Source: Phyllostachys edulis (Eukaryota; Streptophyta; Magnoliopsida; Poales; Poaceae). From it: 64,000 bases of DNA. Below are positions 23,834 through 35,664 of this stretch, in pieces. The position numbers and the translations under genes are program-made. Under the pieces are notes generated by a model, which saw nothing but the letters and a program-made list of their open reading frames with translations, did no database searches and was not told the origin of the DNA. The stretch is from positions 96,718,955 to 96,782,954 of the forward strand of contig CM070546.1 in assembly GCA_036346405.1 (NCBI GenBank), given 5' to 3'. Within the stretch, counting starts at the first letter, position 1, and each line of letters starts with the position of its first letter.

Positions 23834-25697
23834 ACAATTTGCTTTCTTTTCATCCTAGTACTGAATATGTGGTTTGTTGCATCTAGTCTAGTGTATGCTA
23901 GGTTCTAGATGATTGACATGTAGCTTCTCCCAATACCGTAGCTGCAAGTAATATTTTTTTAAAAAAATTGTCAAATTGTACAAGACTCCTTTTAGGAAGT
24001 TGGTACATAAATAGCCGTGTAAACTAACCTCGAACAGAGGTAGGTTTCCCTCAAGATTGTCTTTGCCTGTCCGAAACTTCTTTATACTTGTTATCAAATG
24101 ATTAAGAGTTAGGCTAGCCTAGTTGAGAGTCTTTAAATCTTCCACCTTCTCCACTAGGCTGGGGTACGCAGAGCTAACATACGGTTGGGTTGTAGGGCAT
24201 AAGAAAGTACCAATTGTGTAGAGCACAAATCTCACGGTGAACTCTTCATCGTAGCTATTGTTTCTTTTAAATATTCCAATAAGCTAACTAAAGTAATTGT
24301 TGTTCCGTTTGGATCTTTGTATTTGTAACACCTTGGCCCAAAATCCGCTCAATGCCCAGCCTATCGTGGGGCGGACCCGCGCACACATAGCACCCCACTT
24401 ACACTTTCGTCCTCACTTCGTGTAAAAGGGTTAACCCGGATGTGCTAAGTTTGGACCCAACATGCGTTATATACTACTACAACTCACTTTAGACAAGCAA
24501 TATGGGACTAATCCCACCACATGAATCCTCATGGGCCACATGGGCCGCACTACGAGTAGACCGAGGTATTACATTCACCCCCCCTCAAGGCCTGACGCCC
24601 TCGGCAGCACACTGCATACACGGCAAATGCCCAGAACCACCCCTCGGTACACGTCCGTGCGTCCAGTGTCGGCACATATGCCATGCCATGTGTCCACTCC
24701 GGGACCACACGCGCCATGCGCCATATGCCCATGCCCCTGTCCCGCACGCGCCCGTGTAGCGAAGGTTGATGCTCTGATACCATCTGTAACACCCTGGCCC
24801 AAAATCTGCTCAATGCCCAGCCTACCGTGGGGAGGACCCGCACACACATAGCACCCCACTTACACTTTCGTCCTCGCTTCGTGTAAAAGGGTTAACCCAG
24901 AGGTGCTAAGTTTGGACCCAACATGCATTATATACTACTACAACTCACTTTAGACAAGCAATATAGGACTAATCCCACCACATGACTCCTCATGGGCCAC
25001 ATGGGCCGCACTACGAGTAGGCCGGGGTATTACAGTATTTTTGGAACATGTGAGGTCTCTTCTTATTTGGAGCTTCAACTAGTTTTTGTCCTTTTGATGG
25101 TAGGCCAAGTAGATGTTCTACATCGTCAATGGTTATTGTTAGCATGGATCGTCTAATGTTGAATGCTTGGGACTCTATGTCAATAGTCTTGCACAAATCA
25201 CGACAAATGATGACACTATCCATCTTAAGTAATTCTCCAAAGCCTACATCATGTATAGCCTTAAGCTGTTCCGTACTCAAGCTCCTGATTAGCCTGACAT
25301 ATGCAACCTGAGAGGCTGAGAGCATTTTTGTGTTCCTTGTTCGACATCATGACATAAAAGAAGCATGAGTTTCAGCGATATGTGCATTGTGGTACTGGAT
25401 CTATGAAAGCCAATGAGAGAAGTAATCTAGCCCTATAGTTTGGTACATAGGTAGTTTCCTAACAAATTAATAGCTTAGCTCTACTTACAAAGATTAGCAG
25501 TAAATAACATATTCCTTTTTATTTCTTTTTTCAGGTGTCCGTACCAGGTTCCGACGCCACTTCTTGGAGCTTTTCTCCGATGGCTCGTATTTTGGCTCGA
25601 ATTTGGAGGGAGGCTTCTGTTGATCTTGACGTGGAGGCAGGCTTGTGTTGATTTTGACGTCATAAAATTCTGCTTGTAGATGTGTTATTGCTTTCAA
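23834..25697 (-). pseudogene. PMD-like transposon gene relic (main exon, split by a TRIM)
   Basis: The minus strand reads, from 25325, MLSASQVAYVRLIRSLSTEQ, then GFGELLKMDSVIICRDLC and LTITIDDVEHLLGLPSKG, up to 25040. After the TRIM (24324-25034) the same reading continues from 24323 with an N-G-T-T-I-T-L-V-like segment. One frameshift then leads to FTVRFVLYTIGTFLCPTTQP and NLPLFEVSLHGYLCTNF, ending near 23890. This pattern (EQxxAIxxxGFGxLL, IPxDLC, VxxLLGLP, APTT, LxWxS) is that of the grass plant-mobile-domain-like proteins carried by MULE/Ulp1 transposons. A basic upstream frame at 25697-25494 may be the first exon. At least one frameshift and stop make it non-functional. Family assignment is from memory of motifs. 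Confidence 0.6.
24324..25034 (-). mobile_element. TRIM retrotransposon 1 (Cassandra-like), complete
   Basis: This is a 711-bp element with two 250-bp LTRs (24324-24573 and 24785-25034), which by eye differ at only about a dozen positions. It is flanked by the 5-bp duplication GTATT (24319-24323, 25035-25039). On the minus strand the LTR runs TGTAATACC...GGGTGTTACA. The primer-binding site TGGTATCAGAGC (plus 24782-24771) matches initiator-Met tRNA, and a polypurine tract CCTTGAGGGGGGG (plus 24590-24578) precedes the 3' LTR. Nothing in the 211-bp interior can code for gag or pol. Size, LTR length and PBS fit Cassandra-type TRIMs; whether its LTR carries the 5S-rRNA-like promoter diagnostic of Cassandra I could not establish by eye. 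Confidence 0.9.
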
Positions 25698-26570
25698 CTA
25701 TACCATGCGTAAATAAATCCTTGTGGTATTAATAGTCCTTCTCACAACTGTCCCCTTGAATTTGGCACATCCCTCTGCATTAGTATTTGTAGAGAGATGG
25801 ATCGAACAAGATATGGGCTAGAACTCAGCACACACTCCGACTCAAGTAAATTCCTCTTCTCATGACTGGACTCTTGCAAAAAAAAAAACTAAAACCAATT
25901 TTCTTATGGATAGCTAAAAGAACACGCAGTGCACTCAAATTGTACAATTAGGACAAACATGCAGTGCACTCGGATTGTATAAATAGGAAAAAGAAGGTCC
26001 TGACCAGATTGGGATCAAAGTAATAAACAGGAAAGAATACCAAAATAGTAGTGCAATCTGCCTTTTTTTGTGGAAAATTTTGTCATGCCACTCAAAATGT
26101 GTGCATTATCGTTTGTGCCATCAGAAATTTGCTCATTTCATTTTTGTCATCTTTTCGTTAGTGCATATTTCATTTGTTGTCACTTCATCTACTTTTTAGT
26201 CACATCAAAAGGTTTGACCGTTAAGAAATATGAAAAATATTAGAAAAAAATCAGAAATTTATAGAAAATTTAGGGAAAAAACAGGGAAAAAAACATAGGA
26301 AAAATCATGGAAATTTTGAGGATAGAATAATAAATATGAAAGAATAACTGAATAGTAATGCAATATGGCTATTTTGTACCAAAAAATTGTAATAGAAATA
26401 GAGGCATTTTTTGTGCAGTCATATTTTACCAAACTACCCCTATTAAGTCACTCATGCTCAAGAAATTATCGAAGGAGCTTCTCTACGATGCACACCGATA
26501 ATAAGAAACCATCGAAGGAGCTTTCTTATGATACTCACCAATATTATCGTATCCTGCGGAATTGAGTGAC
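25698..26570. other. unassigned AT-rich sequence
   Basis: No gene is seen. Around 26465-26555 a roughly 50-bp unit containing ATCGAAGGAGCTT occurs twice with divergence. The last bases before element B are ATTGAGTGAC. Confidence 0.3.
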
Positions 26571-27405
26571 TGTAATATCCCGTCTAAACATAAAACAAAT
26601 AAGTGATTACTACTGAATTTAAATAGAATTTGAAAGGGAAAATTCAGAATTTTGGAAGAGAAATGGGCTGCCAACCCATAATGTAGTGGGGGGAGTCGAC
26701 CATAGTGGCCCAAGGCCCATAAGTGGGCCGGCTGCCCACTAGAACACCAAACCCTATATGCGCTAGTACTGTAGCACGATGCGGTTATTGTAGCACTCCC
26801 TCCCCCCTGTAGCCCCTCCACCTGCAGCCGCTCCTCCCTATGCCTCTCCCTGCCGAGCCCTTCCAATGCCGCCCCTCTGCCTTGGTGCTGCTGCTGCTGT
26901 CCAGCAAGGAGGAGAAGATCTAGCAAGGAAAAAGAAAGGAGGAGGAGAGGAGAAGGGAAGAGAAGAGAAGAGGAAAGGAGGAGGATCTCGTGGGATTTTG
27001 CTATCTTCATCGTGATCTCTTCGGGTAATGATCTAGAACTCTTTAGTTATCCCAAAGATAGTCGTGGTTCATTTTGTAGAATGATAGATCAATGGGAAGG
27101 GTAGATGAATTTCTGTCCAGGTTCATCAGGTTTAGGGCAAAACATTGCGGGGATGATTAGGGATACTTAGAATCGGCATTAGGGTTTAGTGTAATTATAT
27201 AAAAGTTAGGTTATTACGTTAGCTTTCCAGGAATGTTTGGATCGTTAAAATAGGAGCAGTGAGAGAAAAGATATGGCCTCCAGAAGGCTGTTGTCCAGAT
27301 TCTGGACGTAGTTGGCAGACTTCGTGTAGTTGGGTCGATTTCGTGTAGAAACTGGTAAAATTAAATATTGGTGTCAACTTGAGTATTGTAGGAATTTTTT
27401 GGTAG

Positions 27406-29350
27406 TGTAGGATCGTAATGGCAATCAGAAGGGGGGGGGGGTTGAATGATTGCAGTGAATTGACCTCCAAATCCAACTCCTACTTATGCACACAACAACT
27501 CTTGAAGATCTTCACAGCAAAGACCCTCTCTGGCGCATAGCAAGAACAACAAATCTAGAGACAAAAGTTTGAACGAATCTAAACTTTATTTCTCAATTCT
27601 GATTTGTGTCTACAAAGTGCTCGGCAAGCACCCCTCAAAGCCTCCAACTAGAAGACCTCTAAAATTCTCACGTAGCAAGCCTACATGAAAGCCATAGTAA
27701 AAGCAATGCTCAAAGCTCTGCCCTAAAACTTCTGTATGTATCCCATATATCAGCCGTGAGGTTAGCACCTAACCCCCACCTCTTTTTATACCATAGAGTC
27801 CTGGACATGTCCTCTAACAACACGGACACGGACTCTATCTCTAAGGAACCCGAAATCCTTTCAGACACAGATTTTTCAATCTCTAAATCTCTCCAGATAC
27901 GGAAGTCCTTCCTTCCATATCTTCAACACATGAAGTAAGCCTCCAGGACTCCACCTCCTAGAGCTCCTCCACGCACCATGCAACCCTTTTGATCTCCACA
28001 TGCTCTAGTGTAAGCCCAGTCATCTCGTGACATCCACGATCTTTTAGACCTCAGATCTCCCCATCCTAGTCCAGGTCCTCCTCGTCACTGACCATGATTG
28101 CCTTCACGCTCAACCTGCACATACAAAGATCAAAGAACACATATCCTGGCACAAGTTGTCCAACTTGACCAACGTTAGCTCACAAACTCGTAAACATTAT
28201 CAAAAATCGAAACAATCCGAACACAATCGGTCATACCGCCCTATTAATCCCGGTACTACCGCATACCGGTCGTACCGCTCCATACACACTGGTATTACCG
28301 ATTCCTAGAGACAACAGAAACTTCCCAAGAACAAGCATTCTGTAAAAACCATACCGCTCTCAAACGGTATTACTGTCATGCGGTACTACCTCTGTTCAAC
28401 ATGCGGTACTACCGATGTGCGGTCGTACCGCACCAAGTCATGGTACTACCGTTTTTCACTTGAACTCAAAACTCTCGAAAACATCTCTTCTGGAAATTCC
28501 ATACCGCAACCTTGCGGTCATACCTTTGTGTGGTACTACCGCCGTTCAAACTGCGGTATTACCTTCTCTGATCGTCTTAGTCCCACAATTCTTGATACTA
28601 CCGTATTTCACTTAACAGTGCTTGTCAGAAACTCTCTCTCTGTAAAAAACCAGTCGCGGTACTACCGCCATCCATGGCGCGGTCATACCGCTCAAAGAAG
28701 AAATCAATGTCCAAAAACAAGTGTTCGGTTTTTCCATACATAAAAAACACAACGGTACTACCGATAAGCGGTACTACCAAAATTCCAAACGGTACTACCG
28801 CACCTCTGAAATGCGCAAAAGAACTCAGAAACAAGCCCTGAGATACGTGGACGCTCCAGATGATTTGGGCCGATCAGATTCTAAATCAAAGGCTCACAAT
28901 CCTTGAAGACGGTCCGAACGTTCCTCTCAATATGAGCCGTCAGATCAAGATCTAACGAGTCGACCAAAACACCATTCGAAAACAAAGACTTGCGGTACTA
29001 CCGTGCTTAACAAGCGGTCCTACCGCAATCCGGTAGTTCCGCAGAAACAAAGCCGGTACTACCATTCTCAAGAAAATCCAAAAGCCAAACACAAGTCTTC
29101 GGGAAAATCCATACCGCCAGCAACTGCGCGGTTGTTCCTCTCGGTAGTTTCATGACACAAGGCGGTACTCTTGCAAAGCGACAAAACCGATATTCGACAG
29201 AAAACAACAGAACTCAACAGCAGTCAGCAACTAAGATCACAAGCATGTTCCAAAGACAATGTATTCACCTTAAAACCCCAAGACTAAGTCTTACTTATTG
29301 TCAATGTGTTCATCATCAAAAATCATGACCAAAAACCTCTTGGTCTTACA
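27406..29350 (+). mobile_element. solo LTR (1945 bp) nested in B's 5' LTR
   Basis: It starts TGTAGGATCGTAATGG, has a G-run at 27430-27440, ends TTGGTCTTACA, and is flanked by GGTAG on both sides (27401-27405, 29351-29355). B's 3' LTR has a single GGTAG at the equivalent place (36503-36507), which is the empty site. There is no primer site or internal region, so this is a solo LTR (or a very short element). Its start (TGTAGGATCG... then a G-run and TTGAA) is like long Copia/Gypsy LTRs of grasses, but the family is not recognised. No convincing frame. Confidence 0.92.
28205..29190 (+). repeat. array of about 25 near-palindromic GGTACTACCG motifs
   Basis: The word CGGTACTACCG and variants (CGGTCGTACCG, CGGTCATACCG, CGGTATTACC, CGGTCCTACCG) occur roughly every 20-60 bp, separated by unrelated AT-rich spacers. 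The word is its own reverse complement except at the centre. Spacing is irregular and the spacers differ in length, so it is neither a tandem satellite nor a CRISPR array. It fills the middle of the nested solo LTR. Confidence 0.9.
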
Positions 29351-30744
29351 GGTAGATTCCAGAAATCATATTATTCATATATGTTCAAGTTGTAGAATTA
29401 AAAATATAAAATTTTGAAATAGATTGTTCTTACATAATCTGGAACGGTCTTCGGGTAAATAAACGGAGTGGAAAACTGTAGAATCAGGGTTTCATCATAA
29501 CTAGGAAAATGTAGGTGATTTCATGAGGATTCCAGAAAATCTTGGATGGACAAATTTGGAGTTAAAATGAATAAGATAGGGTCGTTTTACTACTGGGACA
29601 GCGGGTAGTGCGTTCGATAATTTTGGGTTAAAACGAGTCGGTTTGGTGTAGACGTGCGAGGACGGTTAGAATAAAGTATCGGTGCTGTAATGTATGATTT
29701 TGAGTTGTGTTTTAGATTGTTTATCCAGGGAGTGTGGTCTCGTGTGCATTGCTGTTGTTTCGCTCTCCGGTGTCACAAGGGTAAACAGGCAAGTACATGG
29801 TAAACTGTGGTCCTTGGTTGATCACTGTATGTTTTACCATTTATTACCATTATATTGCTATGCTTTTACTTATTCAATTGCAAGTAATATTAATAGTCAT
29901 TATTTATTCCTTATTGTTGGATATGATTTTGTTGGATAATGGTAATGTTGATGAAACTATGAATATTTGTGCATTCATAACATCATTGCATATGAAAAGG
30001 TGGTCATGTTGATCACAACTCCACGGCAGTGGAGGAGGTCCCCGATCCTTAAGGAGGATGGGCTTGAGAGTGTGTCATCGGTGGGTGAACACTCATGCTA
30101 TACCGGTATACGTAAAAGAAGTGCATATGGACATATAGTGCAGAGATGCATGGAATGAAAGATGGTTGATGATTGTGTATGTGAATATAGAAAGAGAATT
30201 GAATAATTAAGCATGAGAATAAAGAAAAGAGAACAATTAATGTTGATGATGATAGTGTATTGTTGATTAAGCATTGTTCATTGCTTACTTTTGTGCTTGC
30301 TGAGTCGTGGACTCACCCTTGGTCTACTGTTGTTTTTAGGTGATTGTTAACGACGCTTCGCTTGGGAAGGGTTAGCAATTGGAACACTGGTCACACTCAA
30401 TTACTTGATCACTTGCCATAAGAAAACTCTACCTTAGCATGATGGTTTAATCTCTTAGACTAAGATAGACATTGATTCAATCTAGACGATTAATTGGAAC
30501 TAGTTTATTCATTCAATAGACTCTGTTTGATTTTTTTGCTTAAGTCTTGGATTTCTATTCTGCTTTTCTATCTAGAGTTTAAATATTTGTGCTTGCCATG
30601 TCGTTGTTTATACGTTATTGTGACCCGTGGACAGGTGTTATTATTAAATTGCTTGTTGGAATTTATTGTTAATGGTTGTTAAAATTAGTAGTTAGGGTAG
30701 TTTGGTGGCATTCCGGGCTCAGTGCTAGGCCAGGGTGTTATAGT

Positions 30745-30756
30745 TGGTATCAGAGC
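30745..30756 (+). other. primer-binding site, tRNA-iMet
   Basis: TGGTATCAGAGC, complementary to the 3' end of plant initiator-Met tRNA, lies 2 bp after the 5' LTR end and sets that boundary. Confidence 0.93.
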
Positions 30757-32124
30757 GGGTTTTAGGTCCGTGTGGAATAGATTAACAACTTAGGTAATCT
30801 AAAATTGCTAAAATTTATTTTAGGACTAGTAAAATCAACTAAAATTTGCTAATGATTAATTATCTTAAAATTTGACACACTAGTGCACAGTTGGATGGGT
30901 ATGTGACGAGTATCGTTTTTCAGTTTTGATATGTTGTACTATAGATGTATGAGTTGATATTGGTTCTTTGAACCTATTGTGTGTTGTTGATTATGGATGA
31001 TAGTCGATGTCAAGAGGTAGAGATCTTGGTTGTGGCCATGGTATGGTTAGGTTATACCAACGTTCGTGGTATGTGGATAGTGAAGTGTTACCTCGGGTAA
31101 ACTAGTTAAGTTGTTGAGGATGAGTTTCTTTGGGAGTGTTGTTGTCTTCCTTGAGTTTGCGTTGGTTATTCTTGTTACAGTCGCGGTTGATGAATTTTTT
31201 TGGGTTAGTGGTTACAATGCAGTTGATGGATTTCCATTGGTTTTATTTGTTCCTTAAAGCAATTATTGTTTTTCTGACTGAGTTGTTTTTGCTACTTGTG
31301 AACACTGTTAATTTGCATGATTAGTCGTTTCATGAGAGTTCTATCTTTGTGTTGGAAAACATGACCCAGTTGTTTCGTTGGGTATTTTGTATAACAGAAT
31401 TAATCTTTTGCAAGTTTTTGATTAGGTAGAAGCGTTGATCTTACATAGTTTTTGGAGTGATTTGAGCATTGAGGTTTAATGCCTCACTTTTATGAAACAA
31501 AATGTTAAAACTCTTTAGGGATGTCTTGCCATGCTTATGTGAGAGGTTATAATTAAAGAAATTAATTGATATGGTATGGGTTATTAAGTTGGGTTTCTAG
31601 CATGATGCTAAAATTATTCTTAACTAACATCCACGGAAGTGAAATTGATTAATTTGATGTTATCTCGTATTTGTTACATGATGAGTTTTAAATGAGAGTC
31701 TGTCCATACCTGTTTAGAACCTATGAGTTGTTAAGAAGTGTGGAATGTTGATGAACCGGTTTGATTATTAGGATGGGTAATTTGCAAACTTTGTTAGATA
31801 ACTTATATTATAATTTGGTCTCTTGTATTAATCTAACTGTTCGTGAAGGTTAGGTTAAGGATGTGTACGAGTGTTGCCTTAGTGGATATTAATATAAAAA
31901 TTATCTTTAATTGGCTACTTAATGATCTTATATAATTGCTAGATTTACCTAATTCTTAACATGCTAAAATTATTGAAACATGTATAAAGGACTAGATGAA
32001 TGTTGGTGTATCAATTTGTGAAACCTTGTTTTATAGAAAATTATGTTATTAAATCTTTAATCATATTGTGCCCTAATTTCCGAACATAAGATGAAATGTT
32101 GAATCTGTGTTTATAATTGGTAAC

Positions 32125-32825
32125 TGTAACACCCTGGCCCAAAATCCGCTTAATGCCCAAATTTCACCGTATGGACGGACAAGACACATAGCACCCCACT
32201 TACACTTTCGTCATCGCTTCGTGTAAAAGGGTTAACTCGGAGGTGCTATGTTTGGACCCAACAGTCATTATATACTAGTACAACTCACTTTAGACAAGCA
32301 ATGTTGGACTAATCCCACCACACAACTCCTCATGGGCCACATGGGCCGCATCTGAGTAGGCCGAGGTATTACATTCACCCCTTATGGGCCGACGCCTCTC
32401 AAAGACACCGCATACGCTGACAAATGCCTGTAACCACCCCTCGGTACACGTCCGTGCGTCCCAAGTCTTTCAAGACATATGCCATGCCGTGTGTCCACTC
32501 GGGACCACACGCGCCATGCGCCATATTCCCGCGCCCTGTCCCCGCACGCACTCTGCAGAGTTGATGCTCGATACCATCTGTAACACCACGCCCAAAATCC
32601 GCCAATGCCCAGCCCACCGTGGGGCGAACCCGCGCACACATAGCACCCCACTTACACTTTTGTCCTCGCTTCGTGTAAAAGGGTTAACCCGGAGGTGCTA
32701 TGTTTGGACCCAACAGGCATTATATACTAGTACAACTCACTTTAGACAAGCAATGTGGGACTAATCCCACCACACAACTCCTCATGGGCCACATGGGCCG
32801 CATACGAGTAGGCCGAGGTATTACA
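32125..32825 (-). mobile_element. TRIM retrotransposon 2 (Cassandra-like), complete
   Basis: This 701-bp element has LTRs at 32125-32373 and 32579-32825 and is flanked by GTAAC on both sides (32120-32124, 32826-32830). It is the same family and orientation as the copy at 24324-25034. Its primer-binding site has lost one base (plus-strand GCTCGATACCA), and the right LTR lost a few bases near its outer end. No coding capacity; short frames on either strand here are incidental. Confidence 0.9.
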
Positions 32826-35465
32826 GTAACGTGATTGGAAATAGAAGTAGGACCATAATTGCTTACATAATCAATACAATTGTCAATTGTTAGTGATAGT
32901 ATCTAGAGTACAATTGGTGTGTGTTAAAATTGGAACTGAGATCACTAGGAGTTGAATGAATGAAATTTAATAAGTGATTTATAATTGTGTTTTTTGTAAG
33001 ATTGTCAGGTGCTAGTATATCATTGTTAAGGGAGTTTTGTTTTGGTATTATGGCTTGTGCACTAGGTTTTCACTAGATCAAATTGATTGTCGCAATTTTA
33101 TTGAGATAACAAAACAATACTATGAAATAATTTATTGTGTCTTTAGAGAGTTTTATAATGGGATAATAGGCTTGGATGATTCATGCTAAGCGTGTATAAT
33201 GATGAGGTTAGTAAGACTGTGAGTAAGGGATTGTGAGGGTAGTGTCGATTCTTTTAGAAGTAAAAGAATTTGATCGTATTTTGTGATATCGTTTCAAATG
33301 AAAGGAAAAAAATGTTTTGAGTTTTGCACTCGTGTTCTTTTGGAGTTCATGATCTATGTGGTAGCTGAAATTTTGTTGAGCAAAGTGACGTGTTGGAAAG
33401 TTCTATTGGTTCTTAAGTGATTAATGTGTTTTGGTCATAAAAGCTCTTCTTGTTTGAGGTGGCAAAGTGATGTTGAAATCAAAGGAAATTATTTTCTTTG
33501 TTAAAGGAAAGAGTGAAGTAGAAGTATTTGAGGTTGAAGTTAAGATTTGTAACTTGCAATTTAATTGAAGTGTGCTTAACCATTCTGTTTTTGCCCCATA
33601 AAAGTTTCTCGATTTTCAAAAACAATGCTTTATTCTTATTTGAGGTTTGATATTCTCTTATGGTGGGACTTGTGCCCTCAACTGTGGTCTCCTCTTTTGC
33701 TTTTATGAGATTCTTGTTAGTTGACTATTTCTCTTGGTTTTGTGTTTACTGCAAAAGGTAAACGTTTTTATGTGTGCTGAAAATTGTTTTTAGTTGCCTA
33801 TTCTTTTGAAAAAAAGAATAATCGATTTGTTTTACAAAACCTTATAGATTATATAGTGACAACTGGGTAGTAGTGGTCAAGTAGGTGATTTTGTGAAGCT
33901 TTGGGTATCAAGTTATTTGATGTGCAATAGAGGGTGAATTAATTTCATGATATAATTCTTGGAGGGAATTTGATTTAAATGGAATGATTGTTGTTGAAAT
34001 AAAACTGATTATTGTTACAACTAGTAGAACCTGTAGTGAATTGTAATAAAAAACCTTTGTTCATGTTGGTGGAATATTGAAACTATCAAAAGTTTGAATC
34101 TTGGTCAAATAGTTAGAGTATTGCAATTGTGTTTTTGCAAGGTTGTGTAGATGAAACTAAATGAGTTTGTTTAGTGAGGGTCCAAGATTGATGAAGTAAT
34201 TTAATTGTTTTGGACAATTAATTGATTATTGAGGATATTGTTTGGATCGTGGGATTTGTAGTCGTCAAATATGAGGATTTCCTTATCAGTTATACCAGAA
34301 GTTCATTGTAGAAGACTTGGATGTTGAGATTGGGCTTATGTTTTATGCTACAACCTTGGTTACCCAATGGATATGTGTAGAAGTAGTAGAATAAAAGTGG
34401 TTTTTGAATAGTGTGCTGGTTATTGATAGAACCCTTTGGGCGTAGTAGATGAGTGCGTGTACTAAGAATTTCAAGTTGATTATCCTCAAAGGATTGAGGT
34501 GATGTGATTGTGGGTGAAAATCATTATTGAGGTGTTGGGAATCATCTGATAAAATAATTCCTTTGGTAGAGGAGTTGACTAGAGTATTTTTTGTGGGTCA
34601 GTAGAGTCCCTCTAGATGAGTGTGGTTGTTGCTCTCGGGTTGAGCATCGCTTTGAGTTTGCCGGTTAAGAGGAAGGAGTTAGTGTGATGATTTGGAATCC
34701 CAGAATTTAAAAGAAAGTTTATTCCTAAAATGAAGATAGAGGAAAAAATGGTGGTTTCTCGAGTAGTGAAATACTCTCTTGGGTCTTGTTTGAGCTTTGT
34801 GTTTATGGCGGATGCCAGTTGCAAATTGAGTTGCTTTATGTTGGTGCATAGTCTTTTCTGATTAAGAAAAAGAGAGAGAAGGGAATGCTTGTTTTGGGCG
34901 TTGGAGTGATTTTCGCATTTGGCTTATGTTGTGTTTATTTGCAAACTACCTACTTGGAAAGTAGAAAATGTTTTCATGATGAAACTTCGATTTTGGATTT
35001 AACTCGTTTGGAGGGGAGTTGGAAATGCGTGGTTGCGATGGGAATCCTTTGTTTTTCAGTTGGATTCTTTTGTAAGAGGGTTGGTTTGAGGCGAGTTATT
35101 TGTGCATCCCTTGTTAAAGGAGATGCCCTTGTTAAGGTGAAGTGATTGATTTAGAGAAGGGAACCAGAGTTCCATGTGTCTTGTTCAGATGGTGTGGTTT
35201 GGTACCAAAGGAAAAGTTGGCCCAAGGTACATCGGTTTGTTTCTGAAAGTTGCGGGAATTTTAAAAGATAGCGTATCGTTAGGACCATCTCGAGTCCAGG
35301 CACGGAGTACACAACGTTTTGTATGACCCGATGTCGCAGGAGTACTTGAGAGATATGGAGTTTGAGGTTTTGTTAGAGCCATTGATTAACAAGTAGGATC
35401 TTATCTTTGAATCCTATCTGATGCGTATTTTGGAGAGGTCGGAGCAAGTGTTGAGGCACTAGACG

Positions 35466-35580
35466 TTGGTATACGTCATGGTGTTGTGCTCACGTCAGTC
35501 CAAGAGAGAGGCTACTTGGGAGTTGGAGTCTCGCATGTGCAAGCAATTTCCAGAGTTGTTCACGTCGGGTACGTGTTATC
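35466..35580 (+). pseudogene. chromodomain remnant at the pol end of element B
   Basis: A frame here reads VLCSRQSKREATWELESRMC then KQFPELF. This is the C-terminal chromodomain pattern of Tekay/Del chromoviruses (EATWE followed by a YP.LF-type word), which targets integration to modified histones. The same segment in A reads KREATWKMEFHMREQYPDSF. The start methionine at 35466 is incidental. Confidence 0.75.
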
Positions 35581-35651
35581 TGTTGTTCAGTTTCAGTTGT
35601 GGAGTTCTTGTGAATAGAACGATAAGTAGAATTCAGGGTCGAATTCTGTTT

Positions 35652-35664
35652 AAGAGGGGTAAGA
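35652..35664 (+). other. polypurine tract of chromovirus B
   Basis: AAGAGGGGTAAGA lies directly before the 3' LTR start. Confidence 0.75.

Larger units (their letters stand above)
26571..30742 (+). mobile_element. 5' LTR of chromovirus B
   Basis: It begins TGTAATATCCCGTCTA and ends CCAGGGTGTTATA. Without the nested insertion it is about 2220 bp and collinear with the 3' LTR (2246 bp). A donor-like TCGG|GTAATGATC lies at 27025, the inverted repeat TGAGTC/GACTCA at 30301-30315, and the acceptor-like TTGTTTTTAG ends at 30339. Confidence 0.9.
30757..35651 (+). pseudogene. decayed interior of chromovirus B
   Basis: The first part (30757-33370) has no recognisable coding and is AT-rich. From 33370 on it parallels element A's interior. 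TRIM 2 is inserted at 32125-32825. No frame resembles gag, protease, RT or RNase H. Near 35190-35260 a KxxxGP-like integrase C-terminal scrap is recognisable by comparison with A. Confidence 0.6.

Noticed and set aside
24324..25034. protein frames of 85-106 codons in TRIM 1
   Set aside because: They cross LTR, primer site and polypurine tract, overlap on both strands and are not kept in TRIM 2.
28205..29190. CRISPR-like appearance of the GGTACTACCG repeats
   Set aside because: The repeats are 10-11 bp, vary in sequence and spacing, and lie inside a plant LTR with target duplications.
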